Shown: positions 16,056 through 25,144 of the stretch, one piece after another
Layout: every line of letters starts with the position of its first letter
Position numbering within the stretch: position 1 is the first letter of the stretch
Assembly: GCA_009917555.1 (NCBI GenBank)
Contig: QZDX01000006.1
Coordinates: 124,001-188,000, forward strand
Reading direction: 5' to 3'
DNA from: a bacterium 1XD21-13
GTDB taxonomy: Bacteria > Bacillota > Clostridia > Lachnospirales > Lachnospiraceae
Length of the DNA stretch: 64,000 bases
The notes under the pieces: generated by a model
Seen by the model: only the letters and a program-made list of their open reading frames with translations
The model's database searches: none
Told to the model about the DNA's origin: nothing
Program-made: the position numbers and the translations under genes

Positions 16056-16726
16056 AGTATCATTGCCTTCAGCATAGCCTCCGCACATTCCCGAACGGTC
16101 TTCCCCTTCAGGAACAGACCGGAGGTTCCTCCAATCAAAATGCCCGCCCCATTCTTTACCAGTGTGGGAATGGTATTCACATTTACATTGCCGTCTGCGG
16201 CAATCTGTGTGCCAATTCCGTGAGCATCCATCATTTGACGCATAGCCAGCATCTTCTCAAAGGCGGCCGGCTGAATCTTCTGACCGGAAAATCCCGGGTC
16301 CACGGTCAGCTTGATGATATATTCCGCCTGCTCCATGGCAGGAAGAAGCTCCTCAGTAACCACAGTCTCACTGCGGAAGGCCAAGGCCGGCTTTGCTCCC
16401 AGGCTGCGGATATAGTCAAAGGCTTCCATCACATTCTGTGTCCCTTCCGGATGAATGGTTACAATATCCGCTCCCGCCTCCACAAACTGGCTGATGTAGC
16501 GCTCCGGCTCATAGACCGCAAGATGAACCTCGATAGGAAGCTCCGTGTGAGGGCGCATCATCTGCAGGGTGGGAAGCCCCAGAATAATACATTGATTAAA
16601 TCTTCCGTCCACCACATCAAAGTGGACAAAGTCCACCGGCGCATTGTGGATTCCCTCAAATTGCCGCTCCAGGTTAAACAGGTCAAAGCAGGATGCGGAT
16701 CCTCCCAAAATCATCTTCTTTTCCAT
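16052..16726 (-). CDS. Ribulose-phosphate/allulose-phosphate 3-epimerase family enzyme
   Basis: 224 aa. The RPE-family metal and acid/base residues are in place: H35 and D37 in HFDVVDG, H68 in EVHLAV, D178 in AADGNV; LTVDPGFSGQ replaces the more common V-N-P-G-F-G-G-Q, and GILIGGTSGLF is the phosphate loop. The family epimerises ketopentose-5- or ketohexose-6-phosphates at C3 using a metal. It starts 2 bp after the kinase gene and ends the GRE2 operon. A C3 epimerase next to a radical lyase suggests that the GRE product is a 2-keto sugar phosphate (inference). Housekeeping Rpe is less likely because of the divergent motifs. Confidence 0.82.
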   Translation of the reverse strand: MEKKMILGGSASCFDLFNLERQFEGIHNAPVDFVHFDVVDGRFNQCIILGLPTLQMMRPHTELPIEVHLAVYEPERYISQFVEAGADIVTIHPEGTQNVMEAFDYIRSLGAKPALAFRSETVVTEELLPAMEQAEYIIKLTVDPGFSGQKIQPAAFEKMLAMRQMMDAHGIGTQIAADGNVNVNTIPTLVKNGAGILIGGTSGLFLKGKTVRECAEAMLKAMIL

Positions 16727-16728
16727 TC

Positions 16729-18522
16729 TTACAAATCTCCTTTTTCTCTTGACTGAATCAGAAAGCGGTTTCCAATATAGGCGCTTCCAATTGCTACGTT
16801 AAAGTTTCTCTGCTCCGGCTTCATGCTTTTTAGCAGCGGCGAATACATGGTTTCCTCGTCCAGACGCATAACCTCATAGGAGGAGTTATACGCCTTTAAA
16901 CCCTCCCGAAGCAGGGCAAAGGCCCGATTGTCCGCGATGATGCCGCCGCTCAGCAGCCGTGTTGCGGCAATCTCCGGGAAAATCAGCTTATCCTGGTCTA
17001 TCAGGATACCCATGGCCTTCCCCATCATCCGATAAGCCTCCTCCACAGCCGCATTTCCCTCTGCCAGCTGTGCCACCAGGAAGCGGGTCAATTCTCCCCT
17101 CCGATCCTTAGGCTCCAGTACCGAGGTCATCACATCCTCTTTTTTGTCAAAGGCAAGAAGCCCCTTCTCCAAGAGCTGGTCAAACAGGGGCGCCTTCTCC
17201 TCATACAGCGCTGTGATTGCCATTCGAAACAGCCCCATTTGGGAGATGTATTTTTGTACCACGCCGGGGATTCCGGTATTGGTACTCAAAACGCTGCGGA
17301 TATCCGAGGCCGGATACCTCTGATATACCTCATTTCCCAGATCAATGATATGCTGAAAGCCCTCCAGGGGAATATGCTGTATGGTTCCCCCTATGGAAAT
17401 AAAGCCTGTTCCCATCTCCGTTCCTATGGTATTGGCAAAAAGCCCGTTCTCATCCAAAAAGGCTTCCCTGGCAAACGCCTGCTCCACACTTGTAATATAG
17501 GAGGCCGCGTTTCCATCATTGAGAACAATCACCGGGACATCAGGCTTCCCATAGGGTGCCACCATGGTATCCAGATCTGAGGTGCGGAAGAATTCCACCT
17601 CGTAATCCGTATCCGGGTTATTTTTCAGTCCCAGGTGCTTAAAGGACTCGCCCCCTGCAATCTTATTATGTACTACAATGTCCGGGAAGCCCACCACAAT
17701 GGCGTCAAATCTTCCCTCCGAGGAAACCCCCTCTGCCTCCGCGCGCTCCGTAACGGCCAGCAGCTCCTCATAGGGCACCTTGCAGAGAAACGCCTCCTGA
17801 ATTCTGTCCAAATGGCCGTCCCGCTCCATGAGACCCGTACAGATACTTAAAAAGCGTACCATCAGAATCATAGGATTGTTCATTTCTTCCGCCACCCTGC
17901 AGCCGGTAGGATACCACTGATACTCCTTCAGCACAAGGATTTTCCCATCCCGAACAACAGCCCCCTTGATGGAATTACCCCCCACATCCAGGGAACAGAT
18001 ACAGGTTCCCTCAAGCTCTGTTGCCGTCCTGCGCAAAAGCTCCTGTTCCTTCCTCTCATCCTCCGGCACATAAATGCGGTACTCCTTCCCCGGATCAAGC
18101 CTCGGCCATTCTTGCTGGTTTCGAATCTCCATCCGGAACCGACCCAGCCCAAGGAAGACATTCATTCGATTGATATAATTCAGGTACACGCCATAACCCG
18201 TTCGATCGTTGCGCAGACTGTCCTGCTGAAACTCGGCAATGGCCTCTGTCAAAAGACGGTCCAGAACAGCGCTCCCCTCCCTGCGGTAAATGGCGAGCTT
18301 CGCTCCGCCAAAGGATACCAGCATATTGTTGATCATAGCCAGCAGATATTTCCGGTACAGCTCCTGCTTCTTGAGAAGAAGCTCCTCACAGGGAAACGCA
18401 AAGCAAAGCTTCCGATACTCCTCCTTCTCATTTACCTGGAGCAGAAGGCGGATCTCCTGCTTTTTCTCCTCAGGCAACTCCTCAATGGATCTCTGTAAAT
18501 CTGATATAAAATATGGCTTCAT
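16729..18522 (-). CDS. ROK-type sugar kinase with a long N-terminal extension
   Basis: 597 aa, about twice the size of a plain ROK kinase. The kinase part starts near residue 175: CSLDVGGNSIKGAVV is the phosphate-1 motif of the ROK/hexokinase fold; VIVLNDGNAASY carries the catalytic-type Asp; EMGTGFISIGG is a phosphate-2-like loop. The first ~170 residues are helical and charged, contain no motif I know, and are not an obvious DNA-binding domain. Gene overlaps the activase by 4 bp and is followed by the epimerase after 2 bp, so it likely phosphorylates the sugar of the GRE2 pathway in the cytoplasm. Substrate unknown. Confidence 0.75.
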   Translation of the reverse strand: MKPYFISDLQRSIEELPEEKKQEIRLLLQVNEKEEYRKLCFAFPCEELLLKKQELYRKYLLAMINNMLVSFGGAKLAIYRREGSAVLDRLLTEAIAEFQQDSLRNDRTGYGVYLNYINRMNVFLGLGRFRMEIRNQQEWPRLDPGKEYRIYVPEDERKEQELLRRTATELEGTCICSLDVGGNSIKGAVVRDGKILVLKEYQWYPTGCRVAEEMNNPMILMVRFLSICTGLMERDGHLDRIQEAFLCKVPYEELLAVTERAEAEGVSSEGRFDAIVVGFPDIVVHNKIAGGESFKHLGLKNNPDTDYEVEFFRTSDLDTMVAPYGKPDVPVIVLNDGNAASYITSVEQAFAREAFLDENGLFANTIGTEMGTGFISIGGTIQHIPLEGFQHIIDLGNEVYQRYPASDIRSVLSTNTGIPGVVQKYISQMGLFRMAITALYEEKAPLFDQLLEKGLLAFDKKEDVMTSVLEPKDRRGELTRFLVAQLAEGNAAVEEAYRMMGKAMGILIDQDKLIFPEIAATRLLSGGIIADNRAFALLREGLKAYNSSYEVMRLDEETMYSPLLKSMKPEQRNFNVAIGSAYIGNRFLIQSREKGDL

Positions 18523-19400
18523 CCCTCTTCCTCCACAATTTTTCGCAGCTCCGAAAGCTTTTCTGCGGGAAAGGCCCGCAGCTCCTCATCAAAATAAGTA
18601 TCACCCAGAAAACGGTACTTGGTCCCTGCAAAGGAGTTGAAGTTCAGTACCTCTATGGGAATTCCCGGCGCCGTCCCGCTCACAAAGCTTCGAATTCCCC
18701 GGAGATTCTCCTCTGTGGCAGTAATCCCCGGAATCAGTGGAATCCGTACCAAAAGCGGTGCTCCTGCTTCCACCAGCCCCCGGAAGTTGCTCAGAATCTG
18801 ACGGTTGGAGACGCCCGTGTATTTCTTGTGCTGCTCCTCGTCTAGAAGCTTGATATCTACCAAAAATTGATCCACATAGGGAAGTATGCTCTCCAGCACC
18901 TCCCAGGGGGCAAACATGCTCGTCTCAATGCAGGTGGGAATCCACGCCGCCTTCATCTCCTTCAAGAGCTCCAGGGTAAATTCCGGCTGGTAGAGAGGCT
19001 CCCCGCCGGATATGGTAACACCGCCTCCGGAGAGCCGGGTAAAGATCTCCTCCCGTGTCACCAGCTTTACCAGATCCCTTGTCTCTACCTGCCGGTCAAT
19101 CCGCTTCATGGCTCTGGAGGGGCATTTTTCCACACAGGCGTCACAGAAGCTACAGCGCCCCCGGTCAATGGCAATCTCCCCCTCCACCATCCGAAGGGCC
19201 TGCTCCCGGCAGGTCTGTATACAGGTGCCGCAGTGTATACAGGCCTCCTGCTTGACCCAGAGATCTCTTCCTGGCTTCATCCCCTCAGGATTGTGGCACC
19301 AGACGCAGCGCAGGGGACAGCCCTTTAAGAAAATGGTGGTGCGGATTCCCGGTCCGTCGTGGACCGCAAAGTGCTTGATGTCAAAGATTTCTCCTGTCAT
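18519..19400 (-). CDS. Glycyl radical enzyme activase (radical SAM)
   Basis: 293 aa. C28-x3-C32-x2-C35 in GCPLRCVWCHNPEG binds the SAM [4Fe-4S] cluster. Two ferredoxin-like clusters follow (C54, C57, C60, C64 and C83, C86, C89, C93), the insert found in dehydratase-, decarboxylase- and PflC-type activases but not in PflA. GGGVTISGGEPLYQPEF is the SAM glycine-rich motif, and DIKLLDEEQHKKYTG and RIPLIPGIT are typical of the barrel. It makes the glycyl radical on its partner, surely GRE2 (its gene overlaps by 4 bp), possibly also GRE1, which lacks its own activase here. Confidence 0.95.
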   Translation of the reverse strand: MTGEIFDIKHFAVHDGPGIRTTIFLKGCPLRCVWCHNPEGMKPGRDLWVKQEACIHCGTCIQTCREQALRMVEGEIAIDRGRCSFCDACVEKCPSRAMKRIDRQVETRDLVKLVTREEIFTRLSGGGVTISGGEPLYQPEFTLELLKEMKAAWIPTCIETSMFAPWEVLESILPYVDQFLVDIKLLDEEQHKKYTGVSNRQILSNFRGLVEAGAPLLVRIPLIPGITATEENLRGIRSFVSGTAPGIPIEVLNFNSFAGTKYRFLGDTYFDEELRAFPAEKLSELRKIVEEEG

Positions 19401-21769
19401 GCGTTTCCTCCGTATTCCGTGCGTGCAATGATTTCATCCTGAAGCTTCTCTGCCAAATCCACGTAATTGGCTGTGTAGCCGGCCACACGTACCAGCAGGT
19501 GCCGGTAATTTTCCGGATTTTTCTTTGCGGCAATCAAATCCTGCTTATTCACAACATTAAACTGAACATGGTTGATTTTAAGCTCCACAAAGCCCCGGAT
19601 AATGCCGCAGAACTTTTCTACTCCGTCTGCGTCCTCAAACAGCTGGGGCGCAAACTTCATGTTCAGCAGGGTTCCATTGGCCGCGTTGGAGGAATCAATC
19701 CTGGATACCGAGCGCAGCAGCGCTGTAGGGCCCTTCCGATCTCTTCCATAAACCGCGCTCAATCCTCCGTCTGCCAGGGGCTCCCCGCTGCGGCGTCCGT
19801 CGGGCGTGGCCGCCACCTTAAGACCCATGGGCACATGAGCCGATACCGTATACAGGCCTATGGTGTAATTTCCGCCCCGGTAATTGGTCCAGGTATCCAG
19901 TCTCTCCTTGAAGCGCTCCACCCATTTCTCTCCCAGCTCATCTACCCAGTCCACATCGTTTCCGTACTTTGGCGCATGAGTCAGCACCATCTGTCGTATC
20001 CGCTCATCCGGATAGTTTTCACGCAGCTGCTTTAAAAGCTCTCCCGCCGTAAGCTCCTTTTTATCATATATCAGCTCCTTTAAGGCAGCCATGCTGTCCG
20101 CCACATTTGCCACCTGTATCAGCTGAATACCCGATTTGTTGTAGACAGCTCCCCCGGCAGTCACATCCATTCCCTTCTCCATACAGCTGTCAACCACGCT
20201 GGAGAGCATAGCGGAAGGCATATATTTTTTATGCATTTCCTCAATAATCAGGAGGCCCTTTTCCATCTGCTCCATAAAGTAATACATCTGCTTTTGGTAG
20301 GCATCCTCCAGCTCCTGAAAGGTCCCGAAATCCTCCAGGGTCCCAAGCCGCAAGCCAAGCTGCCTGCCGCTCTGCATGCAGACACCGTCATTTAAGGTCA
20401 GTTCCAGAGCCTTTACCATATTGAACATGGCGGCGTCGCTAAAGCCAAGGGCATTTCCGTGGGTGCTCAGCTCCACACAGCCTACAATGGCATAATTGAG
20501 CGCATCCTCATGGGAGTATCCCGCTTTTTCCAGAGCAGGTACCACAGCCTCGTCATTAAAGAGCTGCGGCATACCTGTTCCCAGACTGATTACCTCTGAG
20601 ACATGCTTGAGATAGGAATCCGGTGAGCCCTTGTGCACTCTGGCTGACAGATTCGGCTGGCGCATCTGCACATGCTCCTCGGCGTGGAGGAACATGTGGC
20701 TCAGCTCATTGACCCCGTCGCTGCCGTCCGCCCGCTTTCCTCCCACAGCTATGTTAAAGCCTATGGGGAAGCCTGCGAAGAATGCGGCTCCGTCCGTATT
20801 GCGCATGTATACAATCTGATTGAACTTGATAAATACGGCATCCAGAAGCTCCTGGAGCTCCTCCAGGGTTGCCCGTCCTTCGTCCAAATCTCTGCGGAAA
20901 TAGGGATAAAGATATTGATCCGCCCGCCCCGGTGAAAAGGAGGACGCATTGGACTCCATCTGCAGGAGCACAATCAGAAACCACATACTCTGCACAGCCT
21001 CCCGGAAGGTTTCTGCCGGGCGCTCTGCCAGATGCGTACATACCTGGGCAATGGCAAGGTAATTCTCCTGCTCTGTCTTTGGTCCCTTCTCAGCCAGCTC
21101 TTTCGCCAGCTCCGCATAGCGGAGCATAAAGTGGACGGCTCCCTCCAGCACCAGCTCTGTGGCAAAATAATACTCCTGATGCTCTTTGTCTGCCCGACCT
21201 TTTTTCTCCCTGGCCTCGGCCAGCAGTCCGGCCGGTCCCTTTGCCAGCCATTCTTTTACATTGGGGCAAATATGCCCCTGGGCATGATCCTTCTGGTTCA
21301 GCTTTCCAACCACCTCACAGGCCTTGATCTCTTCCGGAAGGGCCTTCCCGATGTTGTCCTCCAGAGTCTTTCCCTCCCAGAAGGGCACCAGCTCCTCAAA
21401 GAAATAGGCCCGATCCTCCGGCCTTACCAGAAAGCGATCCTGAGGTCTTGTCTCCAAATCATCTATCTCACGCTCCAGCCACTTGATTCCTCCCTCCGGA
21501 AATACAACTCCGCCACAGGATTCCTTGGATCGATTTCCTACAATGAGCTCCCCCTCATCAATACGAATCTCCAGCTGTTCCATGGAAGCTCTCAATGCAT
21601 AGGCCCGTTTTAGGGGAATAGACTCCCCCTCATGCTCCCGATAGGCCCGGGTAATCAGCCGGGCCTGTTCTACGGTCAGATAACGGGGCTCCTCTAAGGT
21701 CTGCCTGCGCAGCCTTTGAATTCGTTCTGTCACTGAAATTTGTTTTATCTGCTCTATCAATTCTTTCAT
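19397..21769 (-). CDS. Glycyl radical enzyme 2 (PFL2/dehydratase-like, substrate unknown)
   Basis: 790 aa. Gly764 in VRVAGYTANY is the radical site; Cys431 in GCVELSTHG is the thiyl residue with Glu433; D445 (14 residues after Cys) matches the Asp of glycerol dehydratase. QGHICPN (His166) aligns with the Gly-His segment. The Leu after C-V-E, where diol and choline lyases have Pro, sets it apart from those enzymes. It stands in an operon with a DeoR regulator, its activase, a sugar kinase and a ketose-phosphate epimerase, downstream of a sugar importer. Sugar-phosphate C-O lyases of the E. coli YbiW/PflD type are the nearest functional idea (inference from context and recollection). Confidence 0.92.
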   Translation of the reverse strand: MKELIEQIKQISVTERIQRLRRQTLEEPRYLTVEQARLITRAYREHEGESIPLKRAYALRASMEQLEIRIDEGELIVGNRSKESCGGVVFPEGGIKWLEREIDDLETRPQDRFLVRPEDRAYFFEELVPFWEGKTLEDNIGKALPEEIKACEVVGKLNQKDHAQGHICPNVKEWLAKGPAGLLAEAREKKGRADKEHQEYYFATELVLEGAVHFMLRYAELAKELAEKGPKTEQENYLAIAQVCTHLAERPAETFREAVQSMWFLIVLLQMESNASSFSPGRADQYLYPYFRRDLDEGRATLEELQELLDAVFIKFNQIVYMRNTDGAAFFAGFPIGFNIAVGGKRADGSDGVNELSHMFLHAEEHVQMRQPNLSARVHKGSPDSYLKHVSEVISLGTGMPQLFNDEAVVPALEKAGYSHEDALNYAIVGCVELSTHGNALGFSDAAMFNMVKALELTLNDGVCMQSGRQLGLRLGTLEDFGTFQELEDAYQKQMYYFMEQMEKGLLIIEEMHKKYMPSAMLSSVVDSCMEKGMDVTAGGAVYNKSGIQLIQVANVADSMAALKELIYDKKELTAGELLKQLRENYPDERIRQMVLTHAPKYGNDVDWVDELGEKWVERFKERLDTWTNYRGGNYTIGLYTVSAHVPMGLKVAATPDGRRSGEPLADGGLSAVYGRDRKGPTALLRSVSRIDSSNAANGTLLNMKFAPQLFEDADGVEKFCGIIRGFVELKINHVQFNVVNKQDLIAAKKNPENYRHLLVRVAGYTANYVDLAEKLQDEIIARTEYGGNA

Positions 21770-21793
21770 TACAATACCTCCATTTCCTAACTT

Positions 21794-22564
21794 TCAGACG
21801 AGAATCAGCTCTGTCTTTCTCTCGATCCGTTCTCTGTCCGAATCTGAAATTCCCTTGTCTGTGATGACAAGATCTATGTCCTCCCACGGCACTCCGTCTA
21901 TCCAGGCACCGTGGATTCCTTTCGTACTGTCAAAAGCCGCTATGACCTTCTGGCTGTTGCGGGCATACAGCTGCTTCATCTCCCGGTCGTCAAAGGATAT
22001 TGCTCCTATTCCCTCCCGCTCCATAATTCCCGGAGTACCCAGAACCGCCACCGTCATGCGGACGCCCTTCAGGTTATCTCTGGTCCAGTTCCCATACAGT
22101 CCCCGGTCCACAGTTCTTAAGACACCCCCCGTACAGTAAATATTGGGATTCTCCTCATGAGCATACAGACTGACAATGTCCAGAGAATTGGTTACAATGG
22201 TGCGGCTTCGATCCTGTACCAAAAGCTTTGCCACGCCGTAGACAGTGCTTCCCACATCCAGGCCTACTACCTCGTCATGTCCCTCCGGAATGTGACGAAG
22301 AACCTCCTTTGCAATTCGTTTCTTTACCGTCTGATTTTGCAGTTCCCTAACGCTCATGGAGTCATCATTAAATTTTTCTGCCAAGGAAACGCGCCCATGT
22401 CTGCGGGCCACCATTCCCTGGTGCTCCATCTCTATCAAATCCTTGCGAAGGGTCTCATCCGAGATCTGCAGCTCCGTAAGAAGCTGGCTGACCCGGACCT
22501 CCTCCTGGCTGACCAGCATCTCCAGAATTCGATCCCTTCTTCGTATTAATTGATCCTTTTTCAT
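21794..22564 (-). CDS. DeoR-family transcriptional regulator of the GRE2 operon
   Basis: 256 aa from the ATG at 22564, where GGGGGGAG lies 6 nt upstream. N-terminal HTH: VRVSQLLTELQISDETLRKD and MVARRHGRVSL. C-terminal effector domain: VVGLDVGSTVYGVAKLL, IVTNSLDIVSLY, YCTGGVLR and AAFDSTKG. It is the first gene of the operon: the GRE2 ATG follows after 24 bp. The effector is probably a phosphorylated intermediate of the same pathway. It stands behind a hairpin that separates it from the ABC importer genes, which face the same way. Confidence 0.9.
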   Translation of the reverse strand: MKKDQLIRRRDRILEMLVSQEEVRVSQLLTELQISDETLRKDLIEMEHQGMVARRHGRVSLAEKFNDDSMSVRELQNQTVKKRIAKEVLRHIPEGHDEVVGLDVGSTVYGVAKLLVQDRSRTIVTNSLDIVSLYAHEENPNIYCTGGVLRTVDRGLYGNWTRDNLKGVRMTVAVLGTPGIMEREGIGAISFDDREMKQLYARNSQKVIAAFDSTKGIHGAWIDGVPWEDIDLVITDKGISDSDRERIERKTELILV

Positions 22565-22589
22565 AGTTCTCCCCCCGATTTCAGAAAAC

Positions 22590-22622
22590 AAGGGGTACCC
22601 TGCTGTTTCCGGGTCCCCCTTT
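22590..22622 (-). terminator. Hairpin terminator or attenuator after the ABC importer operon
   Basis: AAGGGGTACCC (22590-22600) pairs with GGGTCCCCCTT (22611-22621) with one mismatch, followed on the minus strand by GTTTTC. The T-run is short, so read-through from the importer into the GRE2 operon is possible. Confidence 0.6.
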
Positions 22623-22640
22623 TAATATTGTGTTGCTTAT

Positions 22641-23603
22641 TTATGCTTTTTTCTTTTTCTTGGAGGCAATCATGGTTTGGAAGATCTCCACGTAAGCCGC
22701 CACAATAATTACAAGACCTGTTGCTACATACTGCCAGTATGTATTTACATTCATTACAATCAAGCCAATCTTAAGACCCGAGAACAGAATGGCACCAAGA
22801 ACCGTTCCCCAGGGATTACCACGGCCTCCTGCCATACTGGTTCCGCCGATAGCTGCCGCTGCGATAGCATTCATCTCCCAGCCATTTCCGGTGGTGGGGT
22901 CTCCGGTTCCCAGCTTGGCAACCTGGATCAAGCCAGCCAGGGCAGTTCCCAGCATACCGATGGCATAGGCCATAGTCTGAACAAACTCCACACGCACACC
23001 GGAGAGGCGGGCCGCCTCCATGTTGCCGCCTACTGCATAGATGTAGGTGCCAAGACGCGTCTTTTTCAGAAGTATGTATACGATAACCGCCCATACAAGG
23101 AATATCAACGCTGAGATACGGATATCGCCAAGCACCTTTACATTCAACATATTCCGGTAGGAATCCGGAACTCCCAATACCGGATAGCCCTCCGTAATGA
23201 TGTAGGCAAGACCTCTGAAGGCCGACTGTGTACCCATAGTAGCGATAAAGGGCTGCAGCTTCATCTTGGAAATCAGCAGACCGTTAATTCCGCCGGCCGC
23301 AAAGCCTACGATAAGGCCTACAAGCATGCAGAGGAACGGATTAACGCCTGCAACAGCCAGCTTCGCCACAATACACCCTGACATTGCCAGCACCGAACCC
23401 ACGGAAATATCAATTCCGCTGGTGATGATGGGAAGCATGATACCAAGTCCCATCAGACCGTACAGAATGGCCTGATCCAGAATATCCACAATATTTGCAA
23501 GTGATACGTACACCGGATTCAGAGCTCCGAATATAATACACATAACTGCAATGGCAATGATTACGCTCAGTTCCCGGAAATTATTCTTAAAAATCTTTTT
23601 CAT
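22641..23603 (-). CDS. Sugar ABC transporter permease (RbsC-like)
   Basis: 320 aa, about 8-10 hydrophobic segments. GIMLPIITSGIDISVGSVLAM in the N-terminal part and AAAIGGTSMAGGRGNPWGT towards the end are the ribose-family permease signatures. A basic Lys-rich tail closes it (KKKKKA). It overlaps the ATPase gene by 4 bp. The permease would act as a homodimer, unlike the two-permease system at 3233-5193. Part of the importer operon 26387 to 22641. Confidence 0.92.
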   Translation of the reverse strand: MKKIFKNNFRELSVIIAIAVMCIIFGALNPVYVSLANIVDILDQAILYGLMGLGIMLPIITSGIDISVGSVLAMSGCIVAKLAVAGVNPFLCMLVGLIVGFAAGGINGLLISKMKLQPFIATMGTQSAFRGLAYIITEGYPVLGVPDSYRNMLNVKVLGDIRISALIFLVWAVIVYILLKKTRLGTYIYAVGGNMEAARLSGVRVEFVQTMAYAIGMLGTALAGLIQVAKLGTGDPTTGNGWEMNAIAAAAIGGTSMAGGRGNPWGTVLGAILFSGLKIGLIVMNVNTYWQYVATGLVIIVAAYVEIFQTMIASKKKKKA

Positions 23604-25102
23604 GACTGGCTACCTCCTACCGCATAAGTAATAATGCGCTCTTCCTCAAATTCTCCGCGCTGTAATTCGCCGGCCATATGGCCCTCCCTCATTACCAGGA
23701 TTCGGTCGCTCATACCAATGACCTCTGTCATCTCGGAGGAAACCATGATGATGGATTTGCCGGACGCAACGATCTCTTCCATCAATTTGTAAATCTCTGC
23801 CTTCGCACCGATATCAATACCTTTTGTGGGCTCATCCATGATCAGGATATCCGCATCTGTGGAAAGCCATTTAGCCAGAATAACCTTCTGTGCATTACCT
23901 CCTGAAAGGCTGACAGTCATAAATTCCGGATCATTCGGATGAAGGCCTACTGTTTCTCCCACCTTATTGGAATTCTCTTCCTTCATCTTCCGATTTACAA
24001 ACATGCCCTTCATATACTTTTTCAGGCTTGCCAGAGCAATATTATCCGCGTTATCGAAATTCTTGACAAAGCCCTCTTCCTTACGGTTCTCGGACACCAG
24101 ACCAATTCCCCTCTTAACCACCGTATTGGGGGTACGGTTCTCCGGAAGCGCTTCCCCATTGTAATATACGGTTCCGCCTGTGGTGGGGTCTGCTCCAAAG
24201 ATTGCCCGCATAACCTCCGTACGCATAGCGCCTACCAATCCAAAGAAGCCAAGGATCTCGCCCTTGTAAAGCTCGAAGCTGATATTCTCAAAGCCCGCAG
24301 GCCCTGTTAGATTCTCCACCTTTAAAACTACCTGATTCCGATCTGCGCAGGAGGGCTTCAGCCTCTGGGCAAACATGGACACATCACGTCCGACCATGTT
24401 CTGAACCAGCTCCTCCTCCGTGGCCTCCTTCAAATCCAATGTTGTAATATAGGTACCGTCCCGAAGGATGCTGGCACGGTCACAGATCTCAAATATCTCA
24501 TCCATCTTGTGACTGATATATAATATGGTAATGCCCTGCTCCTTCAGCTCTCGAATAATGCCGAACAGGGTCTTAACTTCTGCGTTACTTAATGAGGATG
24601 TGGGCTCGTCAAAGGATATTACCCTTGCGTTCAGGTACAGCGCCTTGGCAATCTGAATCATCTGCTTCTTTCCTGCGGAAAGTAAGCCTACCTTATCGCT
24701 TGCCTTAAAATCACATCCCAGCCGGTCCAGAAGCACCTGTGTCTCCTGTTCCATCTTCTTTCTGTCCAGAAGGATTCCCTTCTGGGGCTCGCCGCCCAGC
24801 ATCATATTCTGAGCAACGGTCAATTCCGGAATAATGTTGATCTCCTGATGCACCTTGGCAATACCAAACTCAATGGCATCCAGTGCATTCTTAAACTTTA
24901 CTTCTTTTCCCTCAATAAATACCTTGCCTTCCGTAGCCGGAAACATCCCATGAAGAATATTCAGCAGTGTCGATTTTCCGGCACCATTCTCGCCTAAGAG
25001 CGCATGCACCTCACCTTTTTTTACGCTGAAGGATACATCACTCAAAGCTTTTTGGCCTGGAAAAATCTTTGTAATGTTTTGAAATTCTATGTATTTTTCC
25101 AT
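23600..25102 (-). CDS. Sugar ABC transporter ATP-binding protein (RbsA-like)
   Basis: 500 aa with two ATPase halves. First half: GENGAGKST (Walker A, residues about 38-46), QIAKALYLNARVISFDEPTSSLS (signature region and Walker B). Second half: degenerate GLVGAMRTE, then LSGGNAQKVILAKWL and MDEPTKGIDIGAKAE. This is the normal RbsA layout. It supplies energy for the permease encoded just downstream. Ribosome site AAAGGTGG is 7-8 nt before the ATG. A 121-bp gap holding a hairpin separates it from the binding-protein gene upstream. Confidence 0.93.
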   Translation of the reverse strand: MEKYIEFQNITKIFPGQKALSDVSFSVKKGEVHALLGENGAGKSTLLNILHGMFPATEGKVFIEGKEVKFKNALDAIEFGIAKVHQEINIIPELTVAQNMMLGGEPQKGILLDRKKMEQETQVLLDRLGCDFKASDKVGLLSAGKKQMIQIAKALYLNARVISFDEPTSSLSNAEVKTLFGIIRELKEQGITILYISHKMDEIFEICDRASILRDGTYITTLDLKEATEEELVQNMVGRDVSMFAQRLKPSCADRNQVVLKVENLTGPAGFENISFELYKGEILGFFGLVGAMRTEVMRAIFGADPTTGGTVYYNGEALPENRTPNTVVKRGIGLVSENRKEEGFVKNFDNADNIALASLKKYMKGMFVNRKMKEENSNKVGETVGLHPNDPEFMTVSLSGGNAQKVILAKWLSTDADILIMDEPTKGIDIGAKAEIYKLMEEIVASGKSIIMVSSEMTEVIGMSDRILVMREGHMAGELQRGEFEEERIITYAVGGSQS

Positions 25103-25144
25103 AACACGCCACCTTTCTCCGTATCAGCATTTACATATTATTTA

